Assembly (NCBI GenBank): GCA_016793885.1
Contig: JAEUHE010000032.1
Location: 1-64,000, forward strand
DNA from: Verrucomicrobiales bacterium
GTDB lineage: Bacteria > Verrucomicrobiota > Verrucomicrobiia > Limisphaerales > UBA11320
Reading direction: 5' to 3'
DNA: 64,000 nucleotides
Shown here: positions 33,364 through 42,978 of the stretch, in pieces
Layout: every line of letters begins with the position of its first letter
How positions within the stretch are numbered: position 1 is the first letter of the stretch
Notes under the pieces: model-generated
What the model was told of the DNA's origin: nothing
What the model saw: only the letters and a program-made list of their open reading frames with translations
Database searches by the model: none
Translations under genes and position numbers: made by a program

Positions 33364-35763
33364 TCAACGGTCGCTGGAATCCAGCGCCGCCAACGCACGA
33401 GCGCGAATCTTCAGGTTCGGGTGTTCCCGGAGTCGAACCACGGCCTGAGGAGAAAGATCGGCGGCCCTCACGCGACCTTCCTCAAGGCCGCGCAGCAAAA
33501 CCGGCACCCATTCGAGTTTGGCCACCAGCACTTCGGAAGACACCTGTCGAAGCTCGGTCGATAAGCCGTCCCATCGGCGAACCAAGCGTTCGAGATCCTC
33601 CGTCTTTCCAATCACGCGCAGCACCTCCATCGCAGCACCCTGCAAGGAAACCAAATTGGTCGCCATAACGGCCTCCAACAACGCCGAGCGAGCCAACTCG
33701 CTCGGAATCACTTCCGTAAATCGAATCGCCTTCAACCGCTCGGCCTCGGGCAGCCGACTGTCGTTGACCTTGGCGATGATCGCATTCTGAGCCGCCGGAT
33801 TTCCGCAAAACGCATCAACTTGCCGAGCTGCCCCTGCCAGCTCGTCGTTCGGGCTCGCCGCAAGTCGTTTCAGCAATCGCTTCACTCCTGGGTATCCAGT
33901 CCAGACTTTGCTGGATTTCTGCCCCTTCATCATCCCCATCAACCCCGCCGCACACAGCGCGGGAGACTCCTCCGAGATCTCAAACAGGAAATCCAATCCA
34001 CGATTCACCGCACGAGCGTCGCGCGAGGCAAAAAGCTGCTGCACGGCCCTGTTCAGCAGTTCCCCCGCCAGCGACAAGCCAGGATCCCCTACCCGCCGAA
34101 GAACCTGAAACGCACCCACCTCATCCCTCGCCACAAGCGAGTCGAACGCACCGGCGGCCAAGGACTTGATCACGTCATCCGCCTCGCCCGCCGAGGTCAG
34201 GAGCAACGATTCCATCGCCTGCTGCAACACGGTCTGCGCCGCTGAACCAGTGGGTTCATTCGTAGCGGCTGCGGCCCCGTAAGCCAGTCGCCTGAGGGAG
34301 TTGGCCACCTCGCGGCGAACGCGTGGGTCGCGATGCTCCGCTTGGGCCCTCAGGGCTACCCCCTGCTCAGGACTCAAACTTCCGACCTCACCGAGTAGTC
34401 GGACCCCCCAGGCGCGCACCACGGCATCGGAGGCCGCCAAGGCTCGCGTTAGAGCCTCAGCCCGCCCTGCCTTCAGGGATGCCAGCGTCCAAAGCGACTC
34501 CAGCCGAACGCGGGTTGAAGGCCCTTCGTCCAGCCGCCGAAACAAGGCCTGTCGGTCTTCCGCCGAAGCCTCGCTAGCCAGGCGCTGACGCGCCCAGGTT
34601 CGCAACCATCCATTAGTGGACTCCAACAACGGGATCAGTTCCGCGGAGCGCACGCGAGCGAGCGAACTCCACGAGGCCGCGGAAGCCAGCCCCGCCCCCC
34701 CAATACGAGCAATGCCGACGCCGCTGCGCACCCACATCGCCCCTCCGGGTCCCGCGATCGAGCGTTCTCCCCGCTCCAGCCATGACGCCGCTTCTGGTCC
34801 CAAGGTTGAGAAGACCGCACTCGCGCGAAAACCGGCCCCATCGGGCTGGAGGCGAAAACTCAATCGGGAGGGAACGTTGGTAAACCACAAAACACCCCCC
34901 ACAACACCGGAGCCCACTGCATCGGATGCTTCTGCGAAGGTAAGCCCGTAGCTTCCGTAGCGGTGCAAACTTGGGTCACCAACCGCACCCATTCGAGGCG
35001 TCCGATACTGCAGGGGCGTCGGGAAAGAGTTCAAAGGAAGGAAATTGCCCCCCGCGACGATGTGGAAGAGGCTTTCCCGCGTGCGCGTTGCTGCGAAAAG
35101 GTTCCCCTCAGGATCGAAGGCAAGAGCTACCGGCAGCAACGGGCCGTCCGAGACGGTCTCGAGGATTCGTGCCTCGGGATGGTACCTCATCACTCCACAC
35201 CCCGCGCGCGAGGGAACGACCACCCCCGCCTGTTTGGACTCAAGCGAAGCCACCCCCGATCCTTCGTGGAGAAAGTAGATCCAAGAGTCAGGCCCGCGCA
35301 CGAACGAGGTGAGCTTGCCACCCTGGCCAGTCCCCAGAAAGCCGGTGACCAACTGCTGACGTCGGTCAACGCGATCATCGAGATTGGTATCCTGCAATAG
35401 CCACAGTCCGGTGGCTGTCCCCACCAACACCCCCTGCGGGGTCCAGATGAAGCCCGTGGAGTCAGGCAATTCGTCACTAAACAATTTCAGGGCGTGGGAC
35501 GGCTGCGGAGCCGCGGACTCTTCGACGATGAGGACACGCCCCTGACGTCCTGGGGAGGTGGTGACCGCTTCCAGCAGCCACAGCCGGGGACGGGTATCCC
35601 AGGACATGGCCACGGGCTCGGAATCGATCTTGGCGAGGGATAGCCAGTTCGCGTCCGGAGGAACTCCCGATGCGAAGGACAGCCCAATCCATAGGAGGGC
35701 GACGAAGCCGAACGGCCACCCTCGAACGGGGAGACGGTTTGTCCTGACACACGGTTTATTCAT
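33364..35763 (-). CDS. Secreted beta-propeller/HEAT protein, PVC dehydrogenase-like, without haem domain
   Basis: 799 residues from the ATG at 35763, giving a signal peptide (MNKPCVRTNRLPVRG, hydrophobic core, FASG). Residues about 30-360 form an NHL/PQQ-like propeller of the PVC putative membrane-bound dehydrogenase type (GVLVGTATGLWLLQDTNLD, GRYGSYG-like HRYGSYGLTF). Residues about 370-795 are HEAT-like helical repeats. Homologues usually continue into a C-terminal haem-binding CxxCH domain; here the frame stops right after the repeats (RARALAALDSSDR). No CxxCH-like sequence occurs in the 102 bases to purD. It follows DUF1501 by 51 bases and probably belongs to the DUF1553-DUF1501 operon. 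Function is unknown. Confidence 0.75.
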   Translation of the reverse strand: MNKPCVRTNRLPVRGWPFGFVALLWIGLSFASGVPPDANWLSLAKIDSEPVAMSWDTRPRLWLLEAVTTSPGRQGRVLIVEESAAPQPSHALKLFSDELPDSTGFIWTPQGVLVGTATGLWLLQDTNLDDRVDRRQQLVTGFLGTGQGGKLTSFVRGPDSWIYFLHEGSGVASLESKQAGVVVPSRAGCGVMRYHPEARILETVSDGPLLPVALAFDPEGNLFAATRTRESLFHIVAGGNFLPLNSFPTPLQYRTPRMGAVGDPSLHRYGSYGLTFAEASDAVGSGVVGGVLWFTNVPSRLSFRLQPDGAGFRASAVFSTLGPEAASWLERGERSIAGPGGAMWVRSGVGIARIGGAGLASAASWSSLARVRSAELIPLLESTNGWLRTWARQRLASEASAEDRQALFRRLDEGPSTRVRLESLWTLASLKAGRAEALTRALAASDAVVRAWGVRLLGEVGSLSPEQGVALRAQAEHRDPRVRREVANSLRRLAYGAAAATNEPTGSAAQTVLQQAMESLLLTSAGEADDVIKSLAAGAFDSLVARDEVGAFQVLRRVGDPGLSLAGELLNRAVQQLFASRDARAVNRGLDFLFEISEESPALCAAGLMGMMKGQKSSKVWTGYPGVKRLLKRLAASPNDELAGAARQVDAFCGNPAAQNAIIAKVNDSRLPEAERLKAIRFTEVIPSELARSALLEAVMATNLVSLQGAAMEVLRVIGKTEDLERLVRRWDGLSTELRQVSSEVLVAKLEWVPVLLRGLEEGRVRAADLSPQAVVRLREHPNLKIRARALAALDSSDR

Positions 35764-35814
35764 ATCTCGTCCATTGTTAGAATCGAACCGCCTGCCAAGT
35801 GCTGAACCACCCAT

Positions 35815-37224
35815 CTAGGCGAAGAGATCGTCTACCACGCGGCCATGAACGTCAGTCAGTCGAAAATCGCGCCCGGCGTGACGGAAGGTCAACTCCTCGT
35901 GGTCCAAGCCCAGCAGGGCGAGCAAGGTGGCATGCAGATCGTGCACATGCAGCTTCTGATCGACGCAATAAAATCCATACTCATCGGTCACACCGTAGCT
36001 GAACCCCGCCTTGACCCCGCCTCCCGCAAGCCACATGGTGAAGGCGTGAGGATGATGGTCCCGGCCGTCCTTACCCTGCAGGGTGGGAGTCCTTCCGAAC
36101 TCGCCCCCCCAGATAACCAAGGTTTCCTCGAGCATCCCGCGCGACTTGAGATCCTGAAGCAGCCCAGCGATCGGCCGATCCACTTCCGCCGCCAACCGGC
36201 CGTGGTCCTTGGTGAGATTGTCGTGCTGATCCCAGTATCCGTGGGTCGCTTGCACGAAGCGTACGCCTCGTTCGCTGAATCGGCGCGCCATGAGGCATTG
36301 CCGCGCGAAGGAGGCAGTCTGGGGATCGTCCAGTCCGTAAAGGCGGCGGGTCGCGGCCGTCTCCCGGTCCAGATTCATCACCTCCGGAGCCTCCATCTGC
36401 ATCCGAAATGCCAGTTCGAAGGACTCGATCCGCGCCTCGAGCGCGGAATCGGCGCCGGTGTGCGCCAGGTGATCGCGATTCATGGCACCCAGCAAATCCA
36501 GCTGGGCACGCTGCAGCTGAGGGTTTTCCTCCGGATCGTGCAGATAGTGGATCGCGGTCTTGCCACCGCCGGTGCTGATGGAAGTGCCATGGTGCACCGC
36601 AGGCAAGAAAGCGCTGGAATAGTTTCCCACGCCGCCATGCCCCTGCGTCGGGTTCATCGTGATGAAGCTGGGAAGGTTGGCATTCTCGGAGCCCAGCCCA
36701 TAGGACACCCAGGCTCCCATTCCCGGCCGCACAAACGTATCCGAGCCGGTGTGAAGCTTGAGCAGCGCACCTCCATGCGCCTCGTTGGTTCCATGAACCG
36801 ATTTGAGAAAGCACAAATCATCCGCGCAAGCCCCGACCTGCGGAAATAGGTCGCTGACCATCGCCCCGCTCTGTCCGTAAGCGCGAAAGTCCCACGGCGA
36901 TCGGCCCAGATTCCCGGTTTGGGCAAACTGGACCCGCGGCTTGGCGAAGGGCAGCGGCTTGCCGTGATCCCTGATGAGCGACGGCTTGTAGTCAAAGGTG
37001 TCCACATGAGAGGGACCGCCATGCATGAACAGAAAGATCACGCGCTTCGCACGGGCTGGGAAACGCGACGGTTTGGCGGCCAGCGGGCTCTCGGCAGCCG
37101 CCCTGCCCAGGCCCGAAAGAATGCCACCCAGCGCCAGCTGACCAAAGCCCAACGCACACCGCGACAGCCAGCGCCGGCGGCTGATCGGGTTCAGATCACG
37201 GGGATAAGGCAAAATCATGGTCAA
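35815..37224 (-). CDS. DUF1501 protein, Tat-exported
   Basis: 469 residues. A Tat signal starts at about residue 14 (SRRRWLSRCALGFGQLALGG). The rest is a DUF1501 domain of the alkaline-phosphatase/sulfatase-like fold: KRVIFLFMHGGPSHVDTFDYKP near the start, WGGEFGRTPT near residue 390 and HHPHAFTMWLAGGG. His and Asp residues at these sites are placed as metal ligands in that superfamily. Its start overlaps the stop of the DUF1553 gene by 4 bases (37221-37224), so translation is coupled. The DUF1501-DUF1553 pair is a hallmark of Planctomycetes and Verrucomicrobia, and its biochemical role is unknown. Confidence 0.9.
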   Translation of the reverse strand: MTMILPYPRDLNPISRRRWLSRCALGFGQLALGGILSGLGRAAAESPLAAKPSRFPARAKRVIFLFMHGGPSHVDTFDYKPSLIRDHGKPLPFAKPRVQFAQTGNLGRSPWDFRAYGQSGAMVSDLFPQVGACADDLCFLKSVHGTNEAHGGALLKLHTGSDTFVRPGMGAWVSYGLGSENANLPSFITMNPTQGHGGVGNYSSAFLPAVHHGTSISTGGGKTAIHYLHDPEENPQLQRAQLDLLGAMNRDHLAHTGADSALEARIESFELAFRMQMEAPEVMNLDRETAATRRLYGLDDPQTASFARQCLMARRFSERGVRFVQATHGYWDQHDNLTKDHGRLAAEVDRPIAGLLQDLKSRGMLEETLVIWGGEFGRTPTLQGKDGRDHHPHAFTMWLAGGGVKAGFSYGVTDEYGFYCVDQKLHVHDLHATLLALLGLDHEELTFRHAGRDFRLTDVHGRVVDDLFA

Positions 37225-39377
37225 TCTCGATAAGCGAACTCGTTCGATGCCAAAAGCACCTGCGCCAGCGCCGACCAGCCACGATGAAGAAGCTCACCCG
37301 ATGCCTTCGCATCAGCTCCCGCACGCTGGAGAAACGCAACGGCCCGGCCCACTTCGTCCCGAGTCGGCAAACGCCCCAGAACACGGCGATACAACCGCTG
37401 CGCGCGCTCAGCATCCGTAGCCCGGGGCGCGTCCAGAACCTCCGCCGCAAGCCGCTTCGCCGAAGACTTGACCAGCGGACTGTTCATGTAAAAGAGGGCC
37501 TGGTGAGCGACCACCGTGGATCCGCGTTTGGCCGTCCCCACGCTGGGGTTGGCAAAATCGAACAGAGTGAACACATCATACACCCGATCACGGATGATGG
37601 GAAGGTACACCGATCGCCGCTGCGATCGAAAAGGTTCTTCGTCGCCCGGCACATACTCATCGTTCTTCCAAGGGGCCAGGGACCCTCCAACCGTGACGTC
37701 CAGCTGCCCGGCCACCTGCAGCAGCGCATCCCGAACCATCTCCGCCTCCAGCCGCTGCCGGGGAAAACGGCTCAACAGGCGGTTGTCTGGATCCAGCACA
37801 TCCAGCGGCATCTCGTGCCCCCCCGCCGTGCGCTCCGGCGCAGCTGAGGATTGCTGGTAAACCGCCGAAAGCATCAGCTGCCGATGCATCGATTTCACAC
37901 TCCAGCCGGAGCGAATCAGCTCAGCGGCCAGCCAGTCCAGAAGCTCCGGATGCGATGGCTCCTCGCCCTTCACCCCAAAATTGTCCGAAGTCCGAACCAA
38001 GCCCTCCCCGAAGTGGGCCTGCCAGAGCCGATTGACGGTCACCCGCGCCAGCAATGGATGCTGGGGATTCACAAGCCACCGGGCCAGCTCCAGCCGCCCG
38101 CTCTGCCGCTCGGGAATCGGGTCAGCATGCGACACCCCTAGCACCTGGATGAATCCACGCGGAACGGCCTCCTTGGCGAGGGTCAAATGGCTGCCGCGCA
38201 CATGCACCGGCAGATTCGTGACCGATCCCTCATCGGCCGAAGGCGCGAACGGCTCTGCCGGCGGAGCATTGGAAAGCAGGCTCGCACGCTCCGCTTCGAG
38301 GCGGCTCACCGCAGCCAGATGCTGTGCTGACCAAAGCGGACGGCGGTCCGCCGGCACCGCTGCAGCGGAGGGAGCATTGGTGTTCCCCGCCCCGGCCACG
38401 CCTGCTTTCTCCACCGCCTGATTGGCCTCACGGATCGTCGCGGCCAACGCCAGCCCGATCTCGTTGGTCCGCTGACGAAAACGAGCGAGCAGGTCGCGAT
38501 GCTCCCGAGTGGCGATGCTGCGTTCGTTCCATTTGGACACAAACGACAAGTTCTCCATCGAACGGGTGCTCTTCAGGATACCGGCCAGCGCATAGTAATC
38601 CCGGGTGGAGATAGGGTCGAACTTGTGGTCATGACAGCGCGCGCAACTCACCGTCAGCCCCAGAAAAGCGCGGCCGATCGTGTCGAGCTGCTCGTCCACC
38701 AAATCCATGACGAGCTTGGGCTTGTCCTGCTCCGCCAGCATCTTCGGCCCGAGAACCAGAAAGCCGGTGGCGGTCCATCGATCAAAGAGCACCGGCTCCG
38801 GCACCCCCTCGGCCGGAAGCAGATCCCCGGCGAGCTGCAGGGTTACGAACTGGTCGAAGGGAAGATCGCGATCGAAGGACCGGATAACCCAGTCGCGGTA
38901 TCTCCAGGCATTCGCCATGAACTTGTTCTCGTCCTGCCCATTGCTGTCGGCGTAACGGGCAATATCGAGCCACCACCTGCCCCACCGTTCCCCATAGCGA
39001 GGCGAATTCAGCAGACGGTCCACCACGGTCTGGAAGGCGCGGGGCGAAGTGTCCGCCAGAAAAGCCTCGGTTTCTGCCGCCGTCGGGGCCAGCCCGGTCA
39101 GATCAAACGTCGCCCTGCGAATCAGCTGCTGCCGTCCCGCCGCCGGGCTGGGTGCCACTCGGAGCGCTTCGAGCCGCGCGAGAATGAATCGATCCACAGG
39201 CGATTGAATCCAGCGCTCGTTTCGAACGGCGGGCGGCGGCTGCTCCCGCATGGGCTGGAAGGCCCAGTGAGGCGCCGGCTCGCCGGCCTGGGTGGTTCCC
39301 GCAAGGCAAAGCAGAAATCCCAGGCACAGGACGGTGGTACTGGATCGGGACGTTGACACGCTTCCATCAGACGACAT
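37221..39377 (-). CDS. DUF1549/DUF1553 secreted protein
   Basis: 718 residues with a signal peptide (MSSDGSVSTSRSSTTVLC, ending near TQAG). The DUF1549 domain (about 55-260) has SPVDRFILARLEAL, RRATFDLTGL, RYGERWGRWWLDIARYADS. The DUF1553 domain (about 420-690) has GRLELARWLVNPQHPLLARVTVNRLW, FVKSMHRQ-like VKSMHRQLMLSAVYQQSS and NRLLSRFPRQRLEAEMVRDALL. It lacks the N-terminal planctomycete cytochrome c (CxxCH) domain often fused to this family. It heads the run DUF1553-DUF1501-propeller. Export to the periplasm or surface is likely, and the activity is not known. Confidence 0.9.
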   Translation of the reverse strand: MSSDGSVSTSRSSTTVLCLGFLLCLAGTTQAGEPAPHWAFQPMREQPPPAVRNERWIQSPVDRFILARLEALRVAPSPAAGRQQLIRRATFDLTGLAPTAAETEAFLADTSPRAFQTVVDRLLNSPRYGERWGRWWLDIARYADSNGQDENKFMANAWRYRDWVIRSFDRDLPFDQFVTLQLAGDLLPAEGVPEPVLFDRWTATGFLVLGPKMLAEQDKPKLVMDLVDEQLDTIGRAFLGLTVSCARCHDHKFDPISTRDYYALAGILKSTRSMENLSFVSKWNERSIATREHRDLLARFRQRTNEIGLALAATIREANQAVEKAGVAGAGNTNAPSAAAVPADRRPLWSAQHLAAVSRLEAERASLLSNAPPAEPFAPSADEGSVTNLPVHVRGSHLTLAKEAVPRGFIQVLGVSHADPIPERQSGRLELARWLVNPQHPLLARVTVNRLWQAHFGEGLVRTSDNFGVKGEEPSHPELLDWLAAELIRSGWSVKSMHRQLMLSAVYQQSSAAPERTAGGHEMPLDVLDPDNRLLSRFPRQRLEAEMVRDALLQVAGQLDVTVGGSLAPWKNDEYVPGDEEPFRSQRRSVYLPIIRDRVYDVFTLFDFANPSVGTAKRGSTVVAHQALFYMNSPLVKSSAKRLAAEVLDAPRATDAERAQRLYRRVLGRLPTRDEVGRAVAFLQRAGADAKASGELLHRGWSALAQVLLASNEFAYRD

Positions 39378-39496
39378 GCAGGACGATAAATTCGGGCGCC
39401 TTGCGGCGGCGACCGGACCAAGGCTAGCTGGATCTAGGCGGATTGTCCCTAAGGATTCTTGGGCTATCGCGTTCGCGGGCGTCTCCCACGCAACGG

Positions 39497-42400
39497 CTAC
39501 CGCGCGGGCTTGAACGACTTATCGGGGTGCGGGGGCGCGGGTGGAACCTCCACGGGCTTCAGTCGGATTTCCTCCAACAGGTGCTCGATCGCGCGGGTCA
39601 GCTGGGCGTCCTCCCCTTTGAAGGTGGCGTGCGGAGGATTATCCACCACCACGTCCGGCTCCACCCCGTGGCCTTCGATCAGCCACTGCCCTTCCGGCCC
39701 GTAGACCCCGATCTCCGCCGCCGTGGCGATTCCTTTATCCACCAGCCAGTTGTTGGCCGAAAGCCAGATCTCGCCGCCCCAGGTTCGTTTGCCGATCACC
39801 TTGCCCAGGCCGAGACGCTTGAACCCTTCCGCGAAAGCTTCCCCGTCGGATGCCGTGAATTCATCGCAGAGCACCACCATATGCCCCCGAAACGCATACT
39901 GCATGTTCCACGTGGGTTTTCCCACCCGCGGCTGCCAATAGAACCAGGCCTTCCGAAGCAGCTTCTCGAGGATCCAGCTATCAATGTTGCCGCCGCGGTT
40001 GTGGCGCACATCGATGATCAAGCCTCTGCGATCATAGATGGGATAAAACTCGCGCGCCCACTGGGCGATATCGTCACCGCCCATCGCCCGCAGATGCACG
40101 TAGCCGAGCTGCCCCTTCCCCTGCTCCTCCACTCGCAAACGACGGGTATATTCCCATTCCGAGTACCGCAGATCCGTCTCTCCTCCGCGATCCAGAGGCA
40201 CCACCACGACATCCCGCGTGCCTTCACCGGACCGGGGTTTAATCCGAAGAATCACCTGGCGGCCGGCCTGATTGCGAAGCAATGCATAGGGATGAGGAAC
40301 GGTGAGAGTGCTCACCCCGTTGATCCACTGAATCACGTCGCCCTCCTGGAGCTCCACCCCGGGGCGGGCGAGCGGGGACAGCTTTTCAGGGTAGTCGGGG
40401 TCGGACCGATAGAGACGCTCAATCCGCCATCCCTCGCGCTGGGAGTCGCGAACCAGCTCGGCTCCCAAGGTGCCTGGATTCACGTTATCCGGCCCGTCGC
40501 GATGGTCCCCTCCCACAACGCGAATGTGAAGGGCGGCCAACTCGCTGACCATGTCGCCGATCAGGTCGCTGAGCTCCGCCCGGTCGGTGATCCGATCCAC
40601 CGAAGGCAAGTATCTCTCCAGCACCGCCCGCCAGTCGACGCCGTGCATCTTGCGGTCGTAAAAATAGTCGCGCTCCAACCGCCACGCCTCGCGAAACATC
40701 TGGCGCCACTCCTCGCGAGGATCCAGCGAAAAGCTCCAGCCCTTCAAATCGATCGACTTCTCCAGCTTGGCGGGAGCCGACGCGGACGCGTCCTCGACAT
40801 GAAAGTTGTCTCCCTTGCGAATGAGGAGCTTCTTCCGATCGGCCGACAACTCATAGCCCTGAACGTCCTCCACCAGCGTTTTGGGTTTCGGGTCGTCGAA
40901 ACCAATCTCGAGAGTCTGGAGCTTGGGCTTGGAATCCTTGCCGGCGTCGCGGGACAGCCAGAACACCCGCTTCTCACCCACCGCCAGCTCCTGGTAATTT
41001 CCCGGAGGCAGCGGTGCCGGCCAAATCCGCGAGGAAACTCCCGCCAGATCGATCACCACTTCCGGCGGCGCGTTGGTCGAGGCTGCGACCTCCTTGGGTT
41101 TACTGGCTTCTCCACTCCCGGCAGACTCGGTCTGCTTGAGTTCCTTGGCCTCAGCTGTGCCGCTCTTGGAGTCAGGCTTGTCGTCTTTCTTGTCGTCCTT
41201 CTTGTCGGCGGGAGGATGCAGTTCCGTGGGCGGCTCAAAAGGCGAGCGCAACCCCGGCGTCAAGGCCGCGAGGTAGAGCTTGGTGGATCGATCGAAAAAC
41301 GGCTCTGGCTGCCGCGGCCCCCAGGGGCTGGAAACCAGGGACTCCAGATGGCGGTCGGAGAGGAAGTAGATCCACTTGCCGTCCGGGCTCCACTGCGGGC
41401 CGATGCTATAGACGCGATCGCTCGTGACCGGAGTCTTGGACTGATCCTGGAGGCGGTAGAGCCAGATGCGATAGTACTGATTGTCGCCCGCGACGGAATA
41501 GGCGAGCCAGCGACTGTCCGGAGACCAGCTGAAGTCAAAGGAATCGAAGTGAGGTGAATCGGCCACCCAGCGAAGCTCCTTTCGCTCCAAGTGAAAGACC
41601 CAGAGCTTCTGGTCCTTGTCCGCCCAGGCGAGCCACTGGCCGTCCGGGGAAGGAACGCCCTCCCAGCGGAGAACCGTTCCATTCGTCGTCAATCGCTCCG
41701 GCTGACCAAGGCCATTGGCGGGAAGCCGCGTGAACTCCACCTCGCCGCTTTCATCGGAAAGCGAGACCAGGTTCCGGCCATCGGGCATGAACCGGGCGTC
41801 GCGGTATCGGAAGCCGGACTGCCGCGTCGCCTCCACCAGCCGCCCGGGTCCCACCGGAGCCACAAAGACCTGCCCACGCGCGGTGAGCGCGACGCGATCG
41901 CCCGTCGGAGACAGGTGCGCCGCGGTGACGTAGTCCAGCGGCTTCTTCACCCATTTCTCCCTCTGATGATCGAAATCCGAGGCGAGAGAAATCGGGATCA
42001 CGATGTCCTGGCCCGATGCGATGTCGTGCCGCCGGAGGTCGCCGCCCAGCTGATACACGATCCGCCCTTCTGAGAGGCTCGGCCATTTGACATCCCAACC
42101 CTGGTGGGCCGTGTGCTGTTTCACGCCCGTGCCATCCGGTGCCATCGACCACAGATTCATGAAGCCGTCACGGTCGCTGACGAAATAAACCCGTCCTTGC
42201 CACCAGAGCGGCCAGCGACTGCTGCCCGCGTAGTCGGCCGTCAAAGGCACCGCCTCGGGCTCTCCGGCTTTGAACTTCCAAAGGTTTTCCGCCGTGCCGC
42301 CGCGATAACGCTTCACGCTGCCCTGATTGAAAGGCAGCCGGGTGAAGAAGAAGGAATCTCCCGCATCATCAAAGACCCCTCGGCTTGCCTGGGCCAGAGG

Positions 42401-42886
42401 CAGCAGCGTGGTGGCCCCGCTCTCCAAGTCCAGAACGTGAATCTGCTGATCGGGAAGGACCCAGTACCGAAGGGTGGTGTAAAGCAGTTTGCCGTCCGGA
42501 GTCCAACCCACGGGCTCGGTGGTCTGATCCGTGTAGGTGCGGCGCACCGGCAAGCCGCCCGAAAAGGGCATGGTGTAGACCTCGGTGGGGCCTTCGTAGC
42601 TGGCAGCAAAGGCGATCCACTTGCCGTCGGGTGAGACGCACGCGCGACGTTCCTCCTCGGGATGCGTGGTCAAGCGCTGCGCCACGCCTCCCGATGCTCC
42701 GACGCGCCACAGATCTCCCTCGGCCGTGAACAGCACCGTGTCGCGATAGAGGGCGGGAAAACGATAATATCCGAGCTTGGTCTCTTGGGCAACGATCGTT
42801 GGAACCGGTCCGATGACGCCGCTGAAAACCAGAACCGCCGTCACGATGCACCCTGCCGAAAGCTGCCGCCATGCGCGCTGATTCAT
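39497..42886 (-). CDS. Tricorn-like S41 peptidase with beta-propeller
   Basis: 1,129 residues. A signal peptide (MNQRAWRQLSAGC, hydrophobic, VAQE) precedes WD40/PD40-type propeller repeats (about 40-580), including SPDGKWIAF, SPDSRWLAY and SPDGKWIYF. A Lys/Asp/Glu-rich linker (about 550-590) and a small beta region lead to a helical bundle, a PDZ domain (about 850-930, ELQEGDVIQWINGVS) and the S41 core. The core carries HNRGGNIDSW and catalytic Ser1013 in TASDGEAF, then LGKVIGKRTWGG. Tricorn in archaea degrades oligopeptides made by the proteasome. Here the signal peptide suggests a periplasmic peptidase. It stands alone, 119 bases from DUF1553. Confidence 0.92.
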   Translation of the reverse strand: MNQRAWRQLSAGCIVTAVLVFSGVIGPVPTIVAQETKLGYYRFPALYRDTVLFTAEGDLWRVGASGGVAQRLTTHPEEERRACVSPDGKWIAFAASYEGPTEVYTMPFSGGLPVRRTYTDQTTEPVGWTPDGKLLYTTLRYWVLPDQQIHVLDLESGATTLLPLAQASRGVFDDAGDSFFFTRLPFNQGSVKRYRGGTAENLWKFKAGEPEAVPLTADYAGSSRWPLWWQGRVYFVSDRDGFMNLWSMAPDGTGVKQHTAHQGWDVKWPSLSEGRIVYQLGGDLRRHDIASGQDIVIPISLASDFDHQREKWVKKPLDYVTAAHLSPTGDRVALTARGQVFVAPVGPGRLVEATRQSGFRYRDARFMPDGRNLVSLSDESGEVEFTRLPANGLGQPERLTTNGTVLRWEGVPSPDGQWLAWADKDQKLWVFHLERKELRWVADSPHFDSFDFSWSPDSRWLAYSVAGDNQYYRIWLYRLQDQSKTPVTSDRVYSIGPQWSPDGKWIYFLSDRHLESLVSSPWGPRQPEPFFDRSTKLYLAALTPGLRSPFEPPTELHPPADKKDDKKDDKPDSKSGTAEAKELKQTESAGSGEASKPKEVAASTNAPPEVVIDLAGVSSRIWPAPLPPGNYQELAVGEKRVFWLSRDAGKDSKPKLQTLEIGFDDPKPKTLVEDVQGYELSADRKKLLIRKGDNFHVEDASASAPAKLEKSIDLKGWSFSLDPREEWRQMFREAWRLERDYFYDRKMHGVDWRAVLERYLPSVDRITDRAELSDLIGDMVSELAALHIRVVGGDHRDGPDNVNPGTLGAELVRDSQREGWRIERLYRSDPDYPEKLSPLARPGVELQEGDVIQWINGVSTLTVPHPYALLRNQAGRQVILRIKPRSGEGTRDVVVVPLDRGGETDLRYSEWEYTRRLRVEEQGKGQLGYVHLRAMGGDDIAQWAREFYPIYDRRGLIIDVRHNRGGNIDSWILEKLLRKAWFYWQPRVGKPTWNMQYAFRGHMVVLCDEFTASDGEAFAEGFKRLGLGKVIGKRTWGGEIWLSANNWLVDKGIATAAEIGVYGPEGQWLIEGHGVEPDVVVDNPPHATFKGEDAQLTRAIEHLLEEIRLKPVEVPPAPPHPDKSFKPAR

Positions 42887-42978
42887 GTCGGCAACATCAC
42901 CATCCGAGAACTGATTTGTATAGCCGAAAGAGCCCGGGCACCGCGGCGCTGCCGACTTTCGGTGACAGGCGGAAGGGA

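Noticed and set aside
39443-41557. 704-codon plus-strand ORF in the Tricorn gene
   Set aside because: Antisense shadow. The minus-strand protein has propeller, PDZ and catalytic motifs, this one has none.
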